A stretch of DNA of 64,000 nt from Quillaja saponaria (lineage: Eukaryota; Streptophyta; Magnoliopsida; Fabales; Quillajaceae). The stretch lies in the NCBI GenBank assembly GCA_029379385.1, contig CM055607.1:37135235-37199234 (forward strand), written 5' to 3'. The stretch's first letter is position 1. The number at the start of each line of letters is the position of its first letter. The notes below the pieces were generated by a model, which searched no databases, had not been told where the DNA came from, and saw nothing but the letters and a program-made list of their open reading frames with translations. Shown here one piece after another: positions 25,001 through 38,311 of the stretch. Both the position numbers and the translations under genes were made by a program.

Positions 25001-28000
25001 CATAACTGAATTTCTGCTTCATCTCTATCAAGTAGCAATGGTACATTATCTCCGAAGTGTTAGAACAACAGTTGACCAATTGGGGTGGGATATAACTGGG
25101 TTGTTCATCATTGTAAGCTTCATTTCCTACAGCTCAAGTAATTGCAATTTGCAAATGCAGACAAATGCACAAGCACGAACAAAACAAATTCAAAACGATG
25201 AAAAGTGAAAATGGAGTAAAGCTAATAATACAAATCCCTAAGTTACAGTTATGAATTTTAGGGTAAAAGTATACAGGTAAAGAAGGAAGCAACAGTAAGA
25301 ATAAATGAAAGAAGGTGCCAAATTACCAAATTCTTGCACCTCAGCTTCTTCCATAACAATATCTGGAACAAGATTATCTGTCAAAGCTCCAATATTATGC
25401 AGTTGCTTGCATGCTTCAAGGCATGCGATTTGCTTCAAAAATTTACTGCCACCTTGTACATGAACAGTTTGTAAAGGGCAACTCTTCGGAAGATGCAGCA
25501 TGCCATTCTCTTTATCCCACCTCGGAGTTGGTTTGAAGTAACTGTAAATTAAACAGAGAAAGACAAGAAAAATGCCTTTTTAAATAAAAGTAAAACATGA
25601 TGAAAAGAACAAGATATTAGATTCATAAGGAGAACTAATAAAACTGACCAATCTGAAGGGAGCCGTGAGCAGTAGAAGTATATCAAACTAATGCTAGAAC
25701 TAAGGGTAGCAATTGCTCCGGTGCTTTCAACACAATAAGATTCCTCATGATACAGATCAGTTTCAAGAGATGCGCAAGGAAGTGAAGAATGACGCAAGGA
25801 CTCTTTTCTCATAATATCTCCACTGGCAAGATATTTCTTCAGGCGAGAATGTGTAGAAGAATCCCCACTTCAGTATCATAAAAATAGAATAGGGTAAGCT
25901 GGATCAATTACCATATGACAAGAACGAGTGAAGCTATATTTAAATATTCAAATCATGCCTAATTGCACTTCTCTAGAAAATAACAGCAGATTCTTAAACT
26001 AAATGCTTAACAGTAAACAGAATTCAGAGTTCTTCTGATAATGACATTGAAGCAGAAATACCTCTTAACCATTAATATATAATCTGAATTCTGCATTCTT
26101 GCACGGCCTCGGGACTGTATGAAGCTGCAAACAGTGGAAGAAGGGTCAAACCTAATGACTAAATTGCAACTTTGTACATCCAACCCCTCTTCAAGAATCG
26201 ATGTTGCAACAATGATGTTGACCTGGAAACAAAATTATATCCGCATTCAGGCATTGCAATTATTGATAAACATAAAATAGAGAATATGGAAATAAAACAA
26301 GGCATACCGATCCCCTGCGAAACTCTTCCACTATTTCATTTTGTCTTTTCCTTGTTTGGCTTTGCAACCCAGAGTTGTTTCCTGCTATGTATTTAGTCTT
26401 CCAAACATTGTATTTTGGTAGCAACTCATTCAATAGAGACTGAAGGACAACAGCTGTAATGACCCTTTCCACAAAAACTATACATCTCATATCATTCAAA
26501 CCCCTGCAATTAATTAAACATAGTAGTCTCATAAAGAAAGGTTTAGGAACAAATGCATGGCAATAAATACAGTGTTACAATATTTTAAACTATAACAATT
26601 AAATTATTATAGAATAATAAATAGTCAATGTGCCAGAAATACATTCATAAAAATAGATATTTTAAAATTTAGCTTGAGCAATCAGGGAGTAAGGCAAGCA
26701 ATGAAATGGACACATACCAGTAATGAAAGAGATTAGAGTCAATAACTAATTACACAATGTCAACCCAACTTTTTCTTATTTTTGAAAGTAGTACCCATGG
26801 ATGCTAACCTGTATTCAAGAAGAGATTCAATGAGACAACCAACTTTTGTTGTCAGCAGCCCCTCATCCGTATTTTCTATAACATTAACAGCAATAGACCA
26901 TTGTGGACCTAAGTAAAAAATAATAGAGAAAAATTATAAATAAATAATGCAAGTCCAACATAAAAGCGAGGTAATAGCTAAGGAAAATCTACAACAGGGT
27001 CATAATGCCAGTACCAGATGGTATGTAATTCTCAATAGCCCTAATAGCATCCGATCTGAAACTTCTAACAATTTCCTCTCCAAAGACATCTAGCTCTCCC
27101 CATGAGAATAATTCATTTTTATTGGATGATAAGGACTTTGCAGCCTGTTACATTAATTGATTTTATCTAGAAATAACTGTGTGTTAAACAAGAGCAAATC
27201 AGGGTAGGTTAAAGAAATGTATGCATACCTTTAAAGCCAACCAGACACCAAGTTCATCCAAACAAAATAACAAATCTGAGAAAATCTTTGATATCATCTT
27301 ATGTGTAGATACAGCTGTAGATTCTGTAAAATCTGATTTTCTTAGAGAGAGTTCATGCTGAGGATAAGAAGATACACAATCAATACCCTCGAGACAATAT
27401 ATTGCTCACATCAGATTGGAAAAAAAAAAAAAAAAAGTACTTAAAGGAAAAGATTTTAAGATGATGGGCATTTACCATTAACAATTCATCGCAAAAAAAT
27501 AAAAGAAAGAGGAAGAAAAGGATCATCATAAACTTTTGTAAAAGAGATTTGACAAACTGCATATCACATAAGCTGATAAGCATAATTATGCATACTAATA
27601 AACATTACAGAGGCTAACCCCCAGCTCTTCTTACTCCATTTCGAAAAATACTTATTTTTTCTCAAGCCAATTTCAGCTCATACTAAACCACTAAACATTG
27701 GATAATTTTATTATGTTTTCAAGTTCAAATCATTCCTTACGATTCCTCTTTCTTTTTCAAACATACTTCTAGACTAGGCTCAAAACATAAAAAAATATAA
27801 TAAAACCTTTTCTACAAGTATAATCTAAAAGATAGAAAATAGTAGTTGCAAAAAAAAACAAAAAAAAGACTTAACCCCCTCAATCCAAAAGCCTAAGCAA
27901 ATGTGTTTAGGACCAAATACAAATACAGGTCATTCTTCCCCTCTTTTTCCTAATGATGGACCACACATGCACTTTGGGCCTTTCGTTGTATTACTGTCAT

Positions 28001-31000
28001 GTACTTTTAGTTTTATTTAGGACTTCAAATAAAGCTTTTCCGTCCATCCTTTAGTTCTCTGAAATACAGGATCTGGGACCAATTTGGGCTTTGATACCAG
28101 TTAACGGTTAACTAGCAGGGAGTTCACCATATAGAGGAACACATATGTAGCTCATGATAACAACTGTACAAAAACACTTAAGGACTGTACGTATAATAGG
28201 AATTTAATCTTCAATAACAATTATGAAACATAGAACAAATATATTCGTAATTGTACATACCCTTTCTTTTAAACTCTTCAGTTTACCCACTAAACATGTG
28301 TATAAGGTGTATGGAATTTCCTTGTGGCTGTAAAACTTGAACTTTGGGGTCGGGATAGGTATGATCTCAGCAAGCACAGATTCATTAACACATGTATAAA
28401 CCTTCAACCCAAGAAAACAAACATTTGGATGATCATAACAAATTGTAATGCATTTTATTTGTCAAATGTAACATAATAGTTAAACAAGAAAACACAGGAA
28501 ATATTTACAAAGAACAGCAGTGTCAATATTAAGCATCACAGCATGCTAAAAAGTTAGATGTTTGGAATAATTTTTTGCACCACAAAATAAAGCACTAAAA
28601 GTTTTACTCAAAACAGTAACTTAAAAGGCTTTCTCATTTTGGTATAGGGAAGACAAATTTTAGATGTATAAGGCCATTCCCTATATCACAATATATATAT
28701 TTACATCATTAGTTTTAGTCTTCTCACAGAATTAGTAAGATCATAAACTTGCCATCTGATTCACTGAGCCTTTAGCATATACTTAGCAAAACATTACCCA
28801 AACTATTTGGGAATTGGCCATATGTATAATTTTCTCCCACAAAATACACCTTGTTTAGATTGGGAGAATAACATTTCCCCAATAAAAAAAATTCAAACAT
28901 TCTTTTATATGTTCATCCAAGTATAAGCTTCCCATAATTGAATCCAAGAATGCAAAGTGATTTTAAATTCATTCATGAAACACAAATTAATCTTTACCTA
29001 CAAAGTAACCAAAGTTAGTGCTTGTCATACGTTGTAGTGAATCTAGTTCAAAAGATTTCAACAAGGGAGTATATTGAAAAATAACCAAAGTTCGTGCATG
29101 TCATTCCTTGCAGTGAATCTAGTACAAGAGATTTCAACAAGGGAGTACATTGAACAATATAGAAATAACTGAGTCACCTCAGAACATACATACACGCAGA
29201 GAGAGAGAAAGAGAACAATTATAAACAGAAAAAAATAAGCGACCTTGGAATTCATTAAGGTTTCGAGTTCATGAATCTTTTGCCAATAGGTGAATTCAGA
29301 ATTTCCTCCTGGATAGAAGTTTAGAAGGAACAAAAACAGTTCAAAACGTATGCTGGTTGACAACAACTAAAGTAGGATTCAAGCATATAAAGTGTTAACA
29401 AAGTTTATGTACCTTTTGATTTAATGGGAGAAGCAGTCATCCCAAAAATTCTGGGAAGATCAGAAACACCAGAGCATAATTGGCGGTGATAGAACTCCTG
29501 CATGCATTTAAATCCATAAGATTAACTTTAACATGCATTTTACAAATCATAAGCCCGTGATACAGATACAAAAATAATGAAAAAAAAAAAAAAACAACAA
29601 ATAAATGATTGTAAAGTTCCTCATCTGACAACAAAATCAACCTCTGACTTTCATATAATATCCTTTAATTAAATCATGCATTGTACTTCTACAGGAAATA
29701 ACCTCAGACATTCAAGTACTAGTATAAAACAAAGCAAGACAATTAAGTTTGAGGCAAACTTCTGAAGTTGTTCCATAAAAAACAGACCAACTTGTTATAT
29801 ACATGTACATGTTCAATTAATTATAATCACTACAATTGACTTGCAAATATAGAATCCATTCCTCAAAGCCCATATAATGGATCGAACAACAGAACTTCCA
29901 TCACATTTTACACGTCTTAGTTGAAGTCTATCAAAGTTCTCCATATTAATTACTTCCTGAAATGTAAAAGGCATATAAAACTAATAGACAGAAAAAATAA
30001 ATTCATAATCTACTCGATTCTTAAAAGTTTCTCTGATATATTAGTACCATGCCACATGTATGTTTCCTCTCTTATGGATGGCAATATTAAGATATGGAAA
30101 GCAAAAAAGAATATCTTAAATATCAACATGGAAAGAACATTGAAGCTTGTCCAGTAAGTGTGAAGCTAAGCTGCTTGAAAAGAACATAAGACACTGTCTC
30201 CAATAAGACAAAGACAGAGATTTTTAAAGAAAAAAATTCTTTGCAAGTACTTTAGCACAAAAGGAAATCACTAAGATGCTTGAATCCACTAGCAAGCAAA
30301 TATTTTAGGATGAGTTGGTACAGATTACTTACTGTCATAATGCAAGCATAAGGATGTCTCCCCCTGGCATTATGGCATTCATCAATAATTAAAACTTTTA
30401 TCATGCTCAATTTGAAAAAGCAATGTCTCAAGCCATTGAGCAATATGGCAGGCGTCATAACAAGAACCTGCAGATTTGTAACCCATTAATGACAGTGATA
30501 GTTAATTATCCATGCAATGTCACAAAAGAGAAAAATAAATGACAATGGCTATCCATCCTCAGAAAGATAAACTTTCAGCAACACAATGCAATAAATACAA
30601 CCCATGACCTTGTTTCGTTCAGAAGGAACTACATGTGTGAAAAATGAAAAAGATATCATTAATGAATCCCATGTCAAGTACCCATAAAATTCTGAATGTG
30701 GAATCCTCCCTTAAGATTACTCAATGTGAGAATTCCAAAAATATTAAACCAACGTAGGGGATCAGCACGCTACTTCAAAGCTATTTTTCTGATAAAAACT
30801 TGAACCTTGTAATTTTACAGACATGTGGTAGAAGCTTCCTTTTTTTTTTTGGGTACAACATGTGATATAAGCTTGAAGTTGAAGGTAAGAAGGAATTTTT
30901 TAGTTACGGTAGATAACTACATTACTCTTCCTAATGTATTTCATTTTTGGAAATGTTAAGCCCTTGAAAAGGCATACAACTACAAATTTCCAACTTATAA

Positions 31001-32037
31001 ATCATAAAACTCTTTAAAATAAAAAAGACTTCCATAAAATCAAACTATGAAAACAAAGCGGGGAAAAAAGTGCATATACTTGTCAAATTTCCAAAATAGA
31101 AGTCCCCACCTCATGTTTCTCTATTTCTTGCTTCCACTTAGCAGCATCCCAAAAGTCAACTCCCATGTCTCCCCAATACTCGCCCACATTCAAATCAGTG
31201 TGCACTTTCACAGCTTGAGCTTGCTAATATTTACAAGTGAGAATAAGAAGAAGAAAATCAGCTCTAATGCCAGTGTATGGTTCAAAACATGTGTTATATG
31301 GTTCCAATCTCATATAAGAGTATCTCGCTTTAGACTAACAACTCAGTGCTTCCATGTGAGAATTATGTAATCTCATTTAAGGCTAAAATCTAGCAAGGAT
31401 AAAGCTTTAGGGGAAAGAGAGTTGCCGTGAAGCGGAGCACAAATAGTGAGAAGGAAAGGAAACCATGATGCTCCAGGCAATTACATTCATCATGCAGTGA
31501 AATTTTGAACAAGAGTCTCTGAGTGATGGGTTTGAGGAAAAGATAGATCGAGTGGTCGGCAACAGAAATAGACTTACTTACCTGAGGAACCAAGACAACT
31601 TTGGGGACTAAGAAAATTGCAATGAAAGACGAAGGTTTTCGAAGGAGATAAGCATAACTCCTCAAAAGCATGATGGCAATCAAAGTCTTGCCAGAGCCAG
31701 TCTCCAAGAACACAATTGTATTTTGTTTAATTGCTTTCTCCAGAGCTTCCAGCTGATAGCTGCATACCATAAAACCATAATAAATTAAGAAATCCAGTTT
31801 TAAAATTCAATCAACAGTACAGGTGCACAACACTTTTTCAGGTTATGGATTGTTTACTGAAGGAAACAATGATTTATTAACATAAAAAGTAAGGAAATTT
31901 CTTATAAGCTTCAATCATTTTTCTCATCAAATCAAAAAGCAGAAAACAAACATGAGGAGCCCTCACCTTCGGGCAAATGGAACAGGATTGGCGGAAAGCT
32001 CTTGCTGTCTGTCTATTTCCATAGAAAGCGCTTCCAT
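20823..32037 (-). CDS. DCL2: Dicer-like 2 ribonuclease, 22 exons
   Basis: Exons (complement): 31967-32037, 31582-31759, 31110-31223, 30333-30467, 29413-29497, 29244-29308, 28261-28401, 27229-27357, 27015-27144, 26809-26908, 26308-26503, 26062-26222, 25649-25867, 25327-25541, 24855-25126, 24361-24767, 24149-24252, 23761-23960, 23097-23306, 22106-22516, 21386-21664, 20823-21167. These total 4167 nt in one open frame, 1388 residues, the length I recall for Arabidopsis DCL2. Domains: helicase with Walker A GSGKT (45-49), DECH (150-153) and motif VI QSRGRAR (484-490); a Dicer dimerisation region (about 560-660); PAZ (about 740-880); RNase IIIa with [13 protein letters not shown] (991-1003); RNase IIIb with [12 protein letters not shown] (from 1182) and [11 protein letters not shown]; and one C-terminal dsRNA-binding domain (about 1320-1385). 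All signature acidic residues are present. Family role: cuts long dsRNA into 22-nt siRNAs for antiviral and transitive silencing. Start chosen at the first ATG upstream of the helicase; a second in-frame ATG lies five codons later. Confidence 0.96.
22017..22052. repeat. (GA)n microsatellite in DCL2 intron
   Basis: An uninterrupted AG run of 18 units in the intron between the exons at 22106-22516 and 21386-21664. Likely polymorphic in length. Confidence 0.95.
29007..29158. repeat. 76-bp tandem duplication in DCL2 intron 6
   Basis: Two adjacent copies (29007-29082 and 29083-29158) beginning aaccaaagtt and sharing the segment gatttcaacaagggagta. They differ at roughly eight positions, so the duplication is not recent. 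Confidence 0.85.
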
Positions 32038-32384
32038 GGCTCTTCGCTTACGAAGACAGAGTCACGGAGAGGGTTACTGGAAAATGGCAAAGAAAAATAA
32101 ATAAAAATTGAAAATGAAAATGAAAAAAACAAGAGCCAATATCATCATTATCAGAAAAGAAAAAGCTTTAAAAGAGAATGGGACACTAACCCACAGACAG
32201 ATTGAAGATAAGTGATTGGAAGTGGTACAAGTTTTGGGGAAAGCCTTCAGAAACAGAAGCAGTAGCAGATCAGTCGAGCAATGGAGTGAGTGGGGATTAA
32301 GGCAGCATTGTACAATGGCTATATAAAGAAGGCTGATTGGTGCTGTCGTATTAAGGAAATAACAATGAAATGATGATGTATGGA

Positions 32385-32660
32385 GTCAATGTCATATAAA
32401 GTCACCCCTTAACATTGAAGTCCTTGCTGAGGAAGCTACTTAAGAACTTAAAAAGAAAAAAGAAAAAAAAAAGAGAGAGAGAAGTTAATCTAGGAGGGGA
32501 GGGGAGACCCACCTGTGCAGTCAATGTCGTATAAAGTCGCCCCTTAACATTGAACTCCTTGCAGAGGAAGCTACTTCCAACTTAAGAATTTGCAAGGAAA
32601 AAAAAAAAAAAAAAAAGAGAGAGAAGTTAATCTAGGAGGGGAGGGGAGACCCACCTGCAC
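32385..32660. repeat. 135-bp tandem duplication upstream of DCL2
   Basis: Copies at 32385-32519 and 32520-32660 both run from gtcaatgtc through ccccttaacattgaa and a poly-A/GA tract to ggggagacccacctg. Copy 2 has a longer A-run and some substitutions. It lies about 350-620 bp upstream of the DCL2 start codon. Confidence 0.92.
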
Positions 32661-32805
32661 CGTCTCTCTCGACGTCTCTGAAAAGCTGATTTAGAAGTAA
32701 GAAAGGGACGGTAAAAGCATCTAACTTGTGATCTACTAGCAGTAGAGAGTAATAGGGAGTTCACAAATATGGTCAGTACTAGTCTACTACCTACTTATAC
32801 TACTA

Positions 32806-32861
32806 ATACAGGATACAGGATACAGGATACAGGATACAGGATACAGGATACAGGATACAGG
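32806..32861. repeat. 7-bp minisatellite (ATACAGG)8
   Basis: Eight exact head-to-tail copies of ATACAGG, 56 bp, followed by one degenerate unit. The perfect identity suggests recent or ongoing slippage. Confidence 0.97.
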
Positions 32862-34339
32862 AGAAGAAAAATAAATACCTAAGAATATCATTTTCGTTAA
32901 AACTTTTTTTTATTTAATATTTATAATTCTTTATTTTCCTAGTTTACATCACTTTTGTTTTTTTGGCATAGCCCCCATTCTTGATCACAAAGAATTTCAA
33001 AGATGATATAGCCAAGTATATAACTAATTTTAGTTAAAATGAGAGAACAAACAGTCAAATTCAAAAGATGGTACATATGGTTTGAATATTATTAACGATT
33101 CCTTGTATTAGTCTCAAATACTAAAAACTTTCATTTTTATTTAATGGACATTTTCTCAAGAGGTTAATAAATCTAAATTTAAAAACTATTATATTAAAAC
33201 ACATAACAAAAATTAAATGAATAATGTTATGATTTTGAAAAATATATTTTTTTAACGATTTCTAATACTTATTAGACTCGAATCATAATTTTTTTTTCTT
33301 ATTTGAAGAAAACGTTAAAAGTTCATAATTTTATTTAGTTTCTTATATTTTTGTGTTTATTCCTGTGATTAATTTGGATATAATTTTAGTGATGAATTAA
33401 GATATTAAGTAACAATTTTATAAAAAAATACATAGTGTTGAGATCTTTAAGATCGCATAAATTAATGACTGTTGTAGACCTATGATCCCTGTTTAATTTT
33501 ATGTAACTCAACTGATTTATTTTAGAGAGATAATTTGTAAGCTAATTGTTTATGAGATGGATGAAATTTTTGAATGATTGTCAAATTGTATGTCTAAATT
33601 TTCTATGAATGCATGGGATAATGTGCAAATGGCCTGTCTTTCTCTTGAAACATAGAAGAGATGATGAATCCTTGAAATTCAATACTGACCCTGTCCTTCG
33701 TAAGTGTTAAGTAACGCTTGTAATTCTTGTTTGGTTGAGTAAGTAGAATCAGTTTGAGAATTAATCCAGAGAAGTTGTCAGTATTTTAACTAACAGTAAA
33801 AAATAAAAAATATAAAAATCCAAAGCTTACTTAATTGCATCTATTTTTACACAAGTTAACTAAATTTTAAATTTTAAAATAATAAAAATGAATTATATTA
33901 ATCAGCTTATCTTATTTACATCGATCTGAAATATTAATTTTAATAATTTATAAATCATTCATATATTTTTTTGTATGACTATTTTATATAAGTTTTGATA
34001 TTCCTTATCATCGTCTCATACTTATACCAAGTTATTCTTTTTAAACAGATGTTAAATATATCTGAATCAAGACAGACAATTCTCTTATTTTTTTTTCTTT
34101 GATAGACGTGTCTGTTTTTTTAAATAGAATCAGATTAGAAGAAATGGACAAACCAGTCATTTCACTGGCTTGCTGGCATAGTCCTTTATTTTGGTAGAAA
34201 TGGACAAATTCATTCCGTGAGTAATTCAGTCCTCGGTTGCTATCCGTAGTCGAATTCACACTGATATCTGTAGTGAAAAATGAAAATCTGACTTTCAAGT
34301 TAATTCGGCAAGGGGAGACCCGCGTATTATGAGTTTAGG

Positions 34340-34545
34340 GCATTGAACAGAACGGCCCGATTAAATACTTGGATCGAGGGCCCAATTTATATCAGGTCAT
34401 AATGCAATTCCTAATGGTTTCAAAACCTAGAATTCAATATATATGTGCCTTCCCAACACCGGACTAAACCCTCAGACTCCCGGGAGTGAAGAGCTCTGGT
34501 TACAGTTAGCTGGTCTGATATTCAGCGCGCAAACAACAAAGCAAA
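34340..34545 (+). promoter_or_regulatory. RPL38 proximal promoter and 5' UTR with site-II-like motif
   Basis: GGGCCCA at 34378-34384 and GGCCCGA at about 34354 match the GGCCCA/TGGGCC site-II core common in plant ribosomal-protein promoters. The sequence taaaccct at about 34465 resembles a telo-box core. These two motif types often occur together upstream of cytosolic ribosomal protein genes; use here is inferred from position. Confidence 0.45.
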
Positions 34546-36773
34546 ATGGTACGCATTCTCTGTTTCTTCGTATATTTAGCCTCTGTTTGGTGACTGAGAA
34601 AAATTGTCATAGTTGATAACTTGGTGCTGGTCAGCCTTTTTCTTAAACCAGACTGTATCGTTGAGTATGAAAAGAAAAAAAAAATGAGGGTCTTATAGGT
34701 TGGTTCTGTTTGATTGCCGAGAAATCCACCAAGTAAAGCAGGAAAGTGATGTAGTCATAAGGGGTGCCCGTCTAACTACCTATGGTCTTTGCTGTTTCTC
34801 AGTCGAAATTTTAAGTTTACCCTTCCGTGGGCTTATGTGAGAAATTGAGAGCATATAATGGATTCTCTTATTAGCATCGAAGTAGCCATTGTCAAAGACA
34901 GAAATGAGAGAGACCTATTAGGAAAGGTAGAAACCTGGAGAGAATTATTGGACGAGGATTGTCTGTATATAAAGAAAGAAAACGGGCGAATCAGGCTTTG
35001 AAGGTATGAAAGCACCCTTTGGTGCGTTTTACATTGTTGTGTTGTGAGTCAGTGAAAATGGAATAATGAATAGGGTGGTTGAAAAGAATAATTTGCTTGT
35101 GCTTGTTAATAACCATAACCAGCTGGGTATGTTTGCCAAATCCTTTTTGCATGCCTTTCTTTTAAATCTGGTCCAATAGCCTGGCATGTTGAGTTCATTC
35201 ATTGCTAAGCTTTATATTTTACCCAGCCAATTTATTTTCATTTTTCTAAGTTCTAAGATTAATGAACATTTAGTAGTCTCTTCTAAACATGTTTAGTTAA
35301 TTACATTGGATTGTCTTGTTTTATTTTTGTTTCTTTGCTGAAATTATAAGTTTATTTCTGTGACTTTATAGTTTCATATGTGAAAATTAGAATAAAATTT
35401 GTCTGCTAATTGTTTCTCGAATGTTTTGAAAATCAAAAAATTTGTTAAACACTTTCTTTATGTGGGATTTCAAGTTCCTCAAAAATTGTACAGAAAGCAA
35501 AAAATTTGAAAATTCTAGGTGGGCTACATTTTGTTCTTCGCTTTTGCTTTTTCTTGAGGGGGAAGAGGGGGTATACTGGTTATGGATTAGGGTGAGAAAT
35601 TTAAGACTAAAGAATGTTGTTTTACATGATTGGTTTGCTTTTCCAATTTGATGATATGCTGCGGCATTGCCAGTTTTTATTTGCCATGACTAGTCTTGTA
35701 GATAAGTGAGCTTTGTTTCATTCAGCTTTCAATACAAAGGGATCAGAGCACTTTATTTTGTTAACTTATGAGTTGACTATGATGACTCTTGATTTTTAAT
35801 AACCACTGCTATTAATAAAAATTGTGAAGATTTTTCTGTGCCTCTTGGTGTTATTGGATTTCGCTTTATTGAGCTTTACCAATGGTATATGAAACTAAAA
35901 TAAGTTTGTGAGATCTTTGTTTTGAAGCATGCTTGCTCAGTGTTTTTCCCAATGTCTGTGGCTGCATCTGTTTTAGTTTTAGCTCTTACCTTAAGACCAG
36001 GTTATTCACTAAATCTGTTCATGGTATTATGTGATCGTGTGATTACATTGTGTGATTACTGAATGTTGGTTACTTAGTCATAATTGATAACATTCAGTGT
36101 GGCTTTGGAAGCTATCTGACCTTTGATGAGTTATTAGAATATTGTGTTATTCCACAGGTTGAAGACCCCTTCTTATAGGATATCTGGAAACTTGTTCTAT
36201 GCACTACGGCCATAGATCAAGATAGTGTATTTTTTTGTTACTTTTTAACAAACCACTTTTCTCCTAACAGCCGAAGCAAATCCATGAGATTAAGGATTTC
36301 CTTCTCACTGCTAGAAGGAAAGATGCCCGTTCTGTCAAAATTAAGAGGAGCAAAGATGTTGTTAAGTTTAAGGTTCGGTGTTCAAAATACCTTTACACAC
36401 TTTGCGTGTTTGACACTGAGAAGGCTGACAAATTGAAGCAATCCCTTCCTCCTGGTATATGTCTTTTTCTTTTTTTTTCTGTCTCATCTGTGTTTTAGTT
36501 TTAATCATTTATTATACATGTGAAGATCTGTGATTAGCCTGTGTGAGATTAGACATTAGATCAGATATTTTTTACATTTGTCTTCTACAGATTGTATATT
36601 TTTTTACTCTTATCCTTTTTGGACATGTAAATCGTATAACCTTTTATCTTTGTCAGTTTAAAATCCTGCCTCCCCCCCATTCCTTAATGGTTATAAGTCT
36701 ATTTTGTTTCATTCCCATCTAATAATGCGTTTTGTTTTTTCCTATTGTAGGTCTGAGTGTGCAGGACCTGTAA
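34546..36773 (+). CDS. RPL38: cytosolic 60S ribosomal protein eL38, three coding exons
   Basis: Exons: 34546-34548 (only the ATG), 36271-36454 and 36751-36773. The product is 69 residues, starting [20 protein letters not shown] and ending GLSVQDL, which is the full eL38 length. It is small and very Lys/Arg-rich, as expected for a large-subunit rRNA-binding protein. The 1.72-kb first intron directly follows the start codon (ATG, then gtacgc), a layout common in plant RPL38 genes; the intron may carry expression-enhancing signals. Identification is secure because the protein is almost invariant among plants. Open frames inside the first intron and after exon 3 show no coding features. Confidence 0.96.
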
Positions 36774-38311
36774 TAGAGTGGGCAGTGTCATAACCTTTCT
36801 ATTGGTGACCTACTTGAGTTTTCCCCCATCTTTTTGTTTTAGAAATGCTATCTCATATGATATAGAGAATTTCCACATACTATTGGCATTGGTAGTTCCT
36901 TGTATTGTTCTATTAATCGTCGTTGCAGAATTTAGATTTTGCAGTCCACATTTTGGTGTTTGAGATATCTCTGGTCGCAGACAATTACCATACCTTGGAT
37001 ATCTCGGCAGTTGGCAGATTTGTGGCTTGGTTACGGCCATCAATGTGATGTTATATTTGTTTGAAGTTACGAGACCAGCCGCATGTTGTTGCTTTTAAGT
37101 AAGATTACATTTGACGGGTTAGATTTCTGTGGCAACCAAACACGTGTTTCTTCCTGCGTGGCCTTTCTGCATACGGCTGTGAAGTAATCTCCACATATAT
37201 ATAAATCTCTATAAAAAAAAAAATGTGGGCAGGGGAGAAATTAATTTAAGCACATAAATGGTAAGATGTGTTTTTTTCAAAAACATATGGGCTGAGTTGA
37301 AGAAAAAAGAATCAAAAGAAGAAAATAATTATGCTTTTAGGATTGGGGATCGAGAAGCATATAGATTGTCAGGTTAGGAATACTTTTACTTTCTTTGTTG
37401 CCTGTTGATTAGAATCCTTTTCTCAGTTTTCTCTCCCGAAATATATTTACTTAAATTCAGGAATTTGAAAGAGATTCTTCTCCAATTCTTGATGCTTCTA
37501 TTACTTATGCCTTTTCTGGTTTTGGATTTAATGAATGCACGTCAGCAATTGATTATTTTCCCCTCAGCCACCAAATGAAGTAGGGAAGTAAGTGGGAGAA
37601 GCTTGAAAATGATATTTGATTTTATACCAAAACAATTGAGCCAAGTATATGCCCCGGTAGATGCTTTGTTCACCTGATCAATTAATTGACATCTCTGTTA
37701 CAAGCGAAACAAGCGGTTTCATATGGTCACTTACTATATACTTATTAAATAGCAACTGTATCACATTGTGTTCTGGTCCTTGTAATTGAACTTTATTTCT
37801 ATTCCGCCCTCTATTTGACTTTTTTATTCAATTTAGCTACGTTCTATCCACGCCGACTACTTTTTTATGAATTTTTTTTAAAATTAAAATATTAATTAAA
37901 CAAAAGAAATGGAAAGAGGGAGATTTTAACAATTAATATGTTTAAGTTGTATTTTTAAGCAATCATTATTTGTACTATTGAAAAAAAAACATTTCAAATT
38001 ATTTTTAATCCAACAAATGACTGTTTACTAATATTTTTTGCTGTGTGAGGAAAACAAGTATTATAAATAAGTCAAAGCTGAGGGGCTGTAGCTGTATTAT
38101 CTTTATTTTATTTTTGCTGGTAAAACGCAAATTCTAGTTAGTCAATCACCCAATCTTGTAGCGTAGCGTGTTCTTCTCGAACACTCTGAACTGACGCTTT
38201 GTGCCAGGTTCTTAGTTCCGACTCGGAGAGCGCATGCCAAGCTTCAAAGAGAAAGAACGTAGCTCCGCTCAGCCTCATTCATTCCCACTACTTAGGCCAT
38301 AAGTGGAAGCC
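36774..38311. other. spacer between RPL38 and LCAT3
   Basis: 1.5 kb. The first few hundred bases should be the RPL38 3' UTR and the last 100-150 bases the LCAT3 5' UTR and promoter. The middle is AT-rich with no open frame or repeat worth naming. Confidence 0.5.

Larger units (their letters stand above)
32038..34545. promoter_or_regulatory. divergent 2.5-kb spacer between DCL2 and RPL38
   Basis: DCL2 is transcribed leftwards and RPL38 rightwards. The left 300 bp should contain the DCL2 5' UTR; a minus-strand TTTATATAG at about 32320-32330 could be its TATA box. The middle holds a 135-bp tandem duplication and a 7-bp minisatellite, then featureless AT-rich DNA from 32880 to about 34300. The RPL38 promoter is at the right end. 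No gene seen. Confidence 0.5.

Noticed and set aside
35442..35651. 69-residue frame in RPL38 intron 1
   Set aside because: Within an intron, no family features, and the codons look random.
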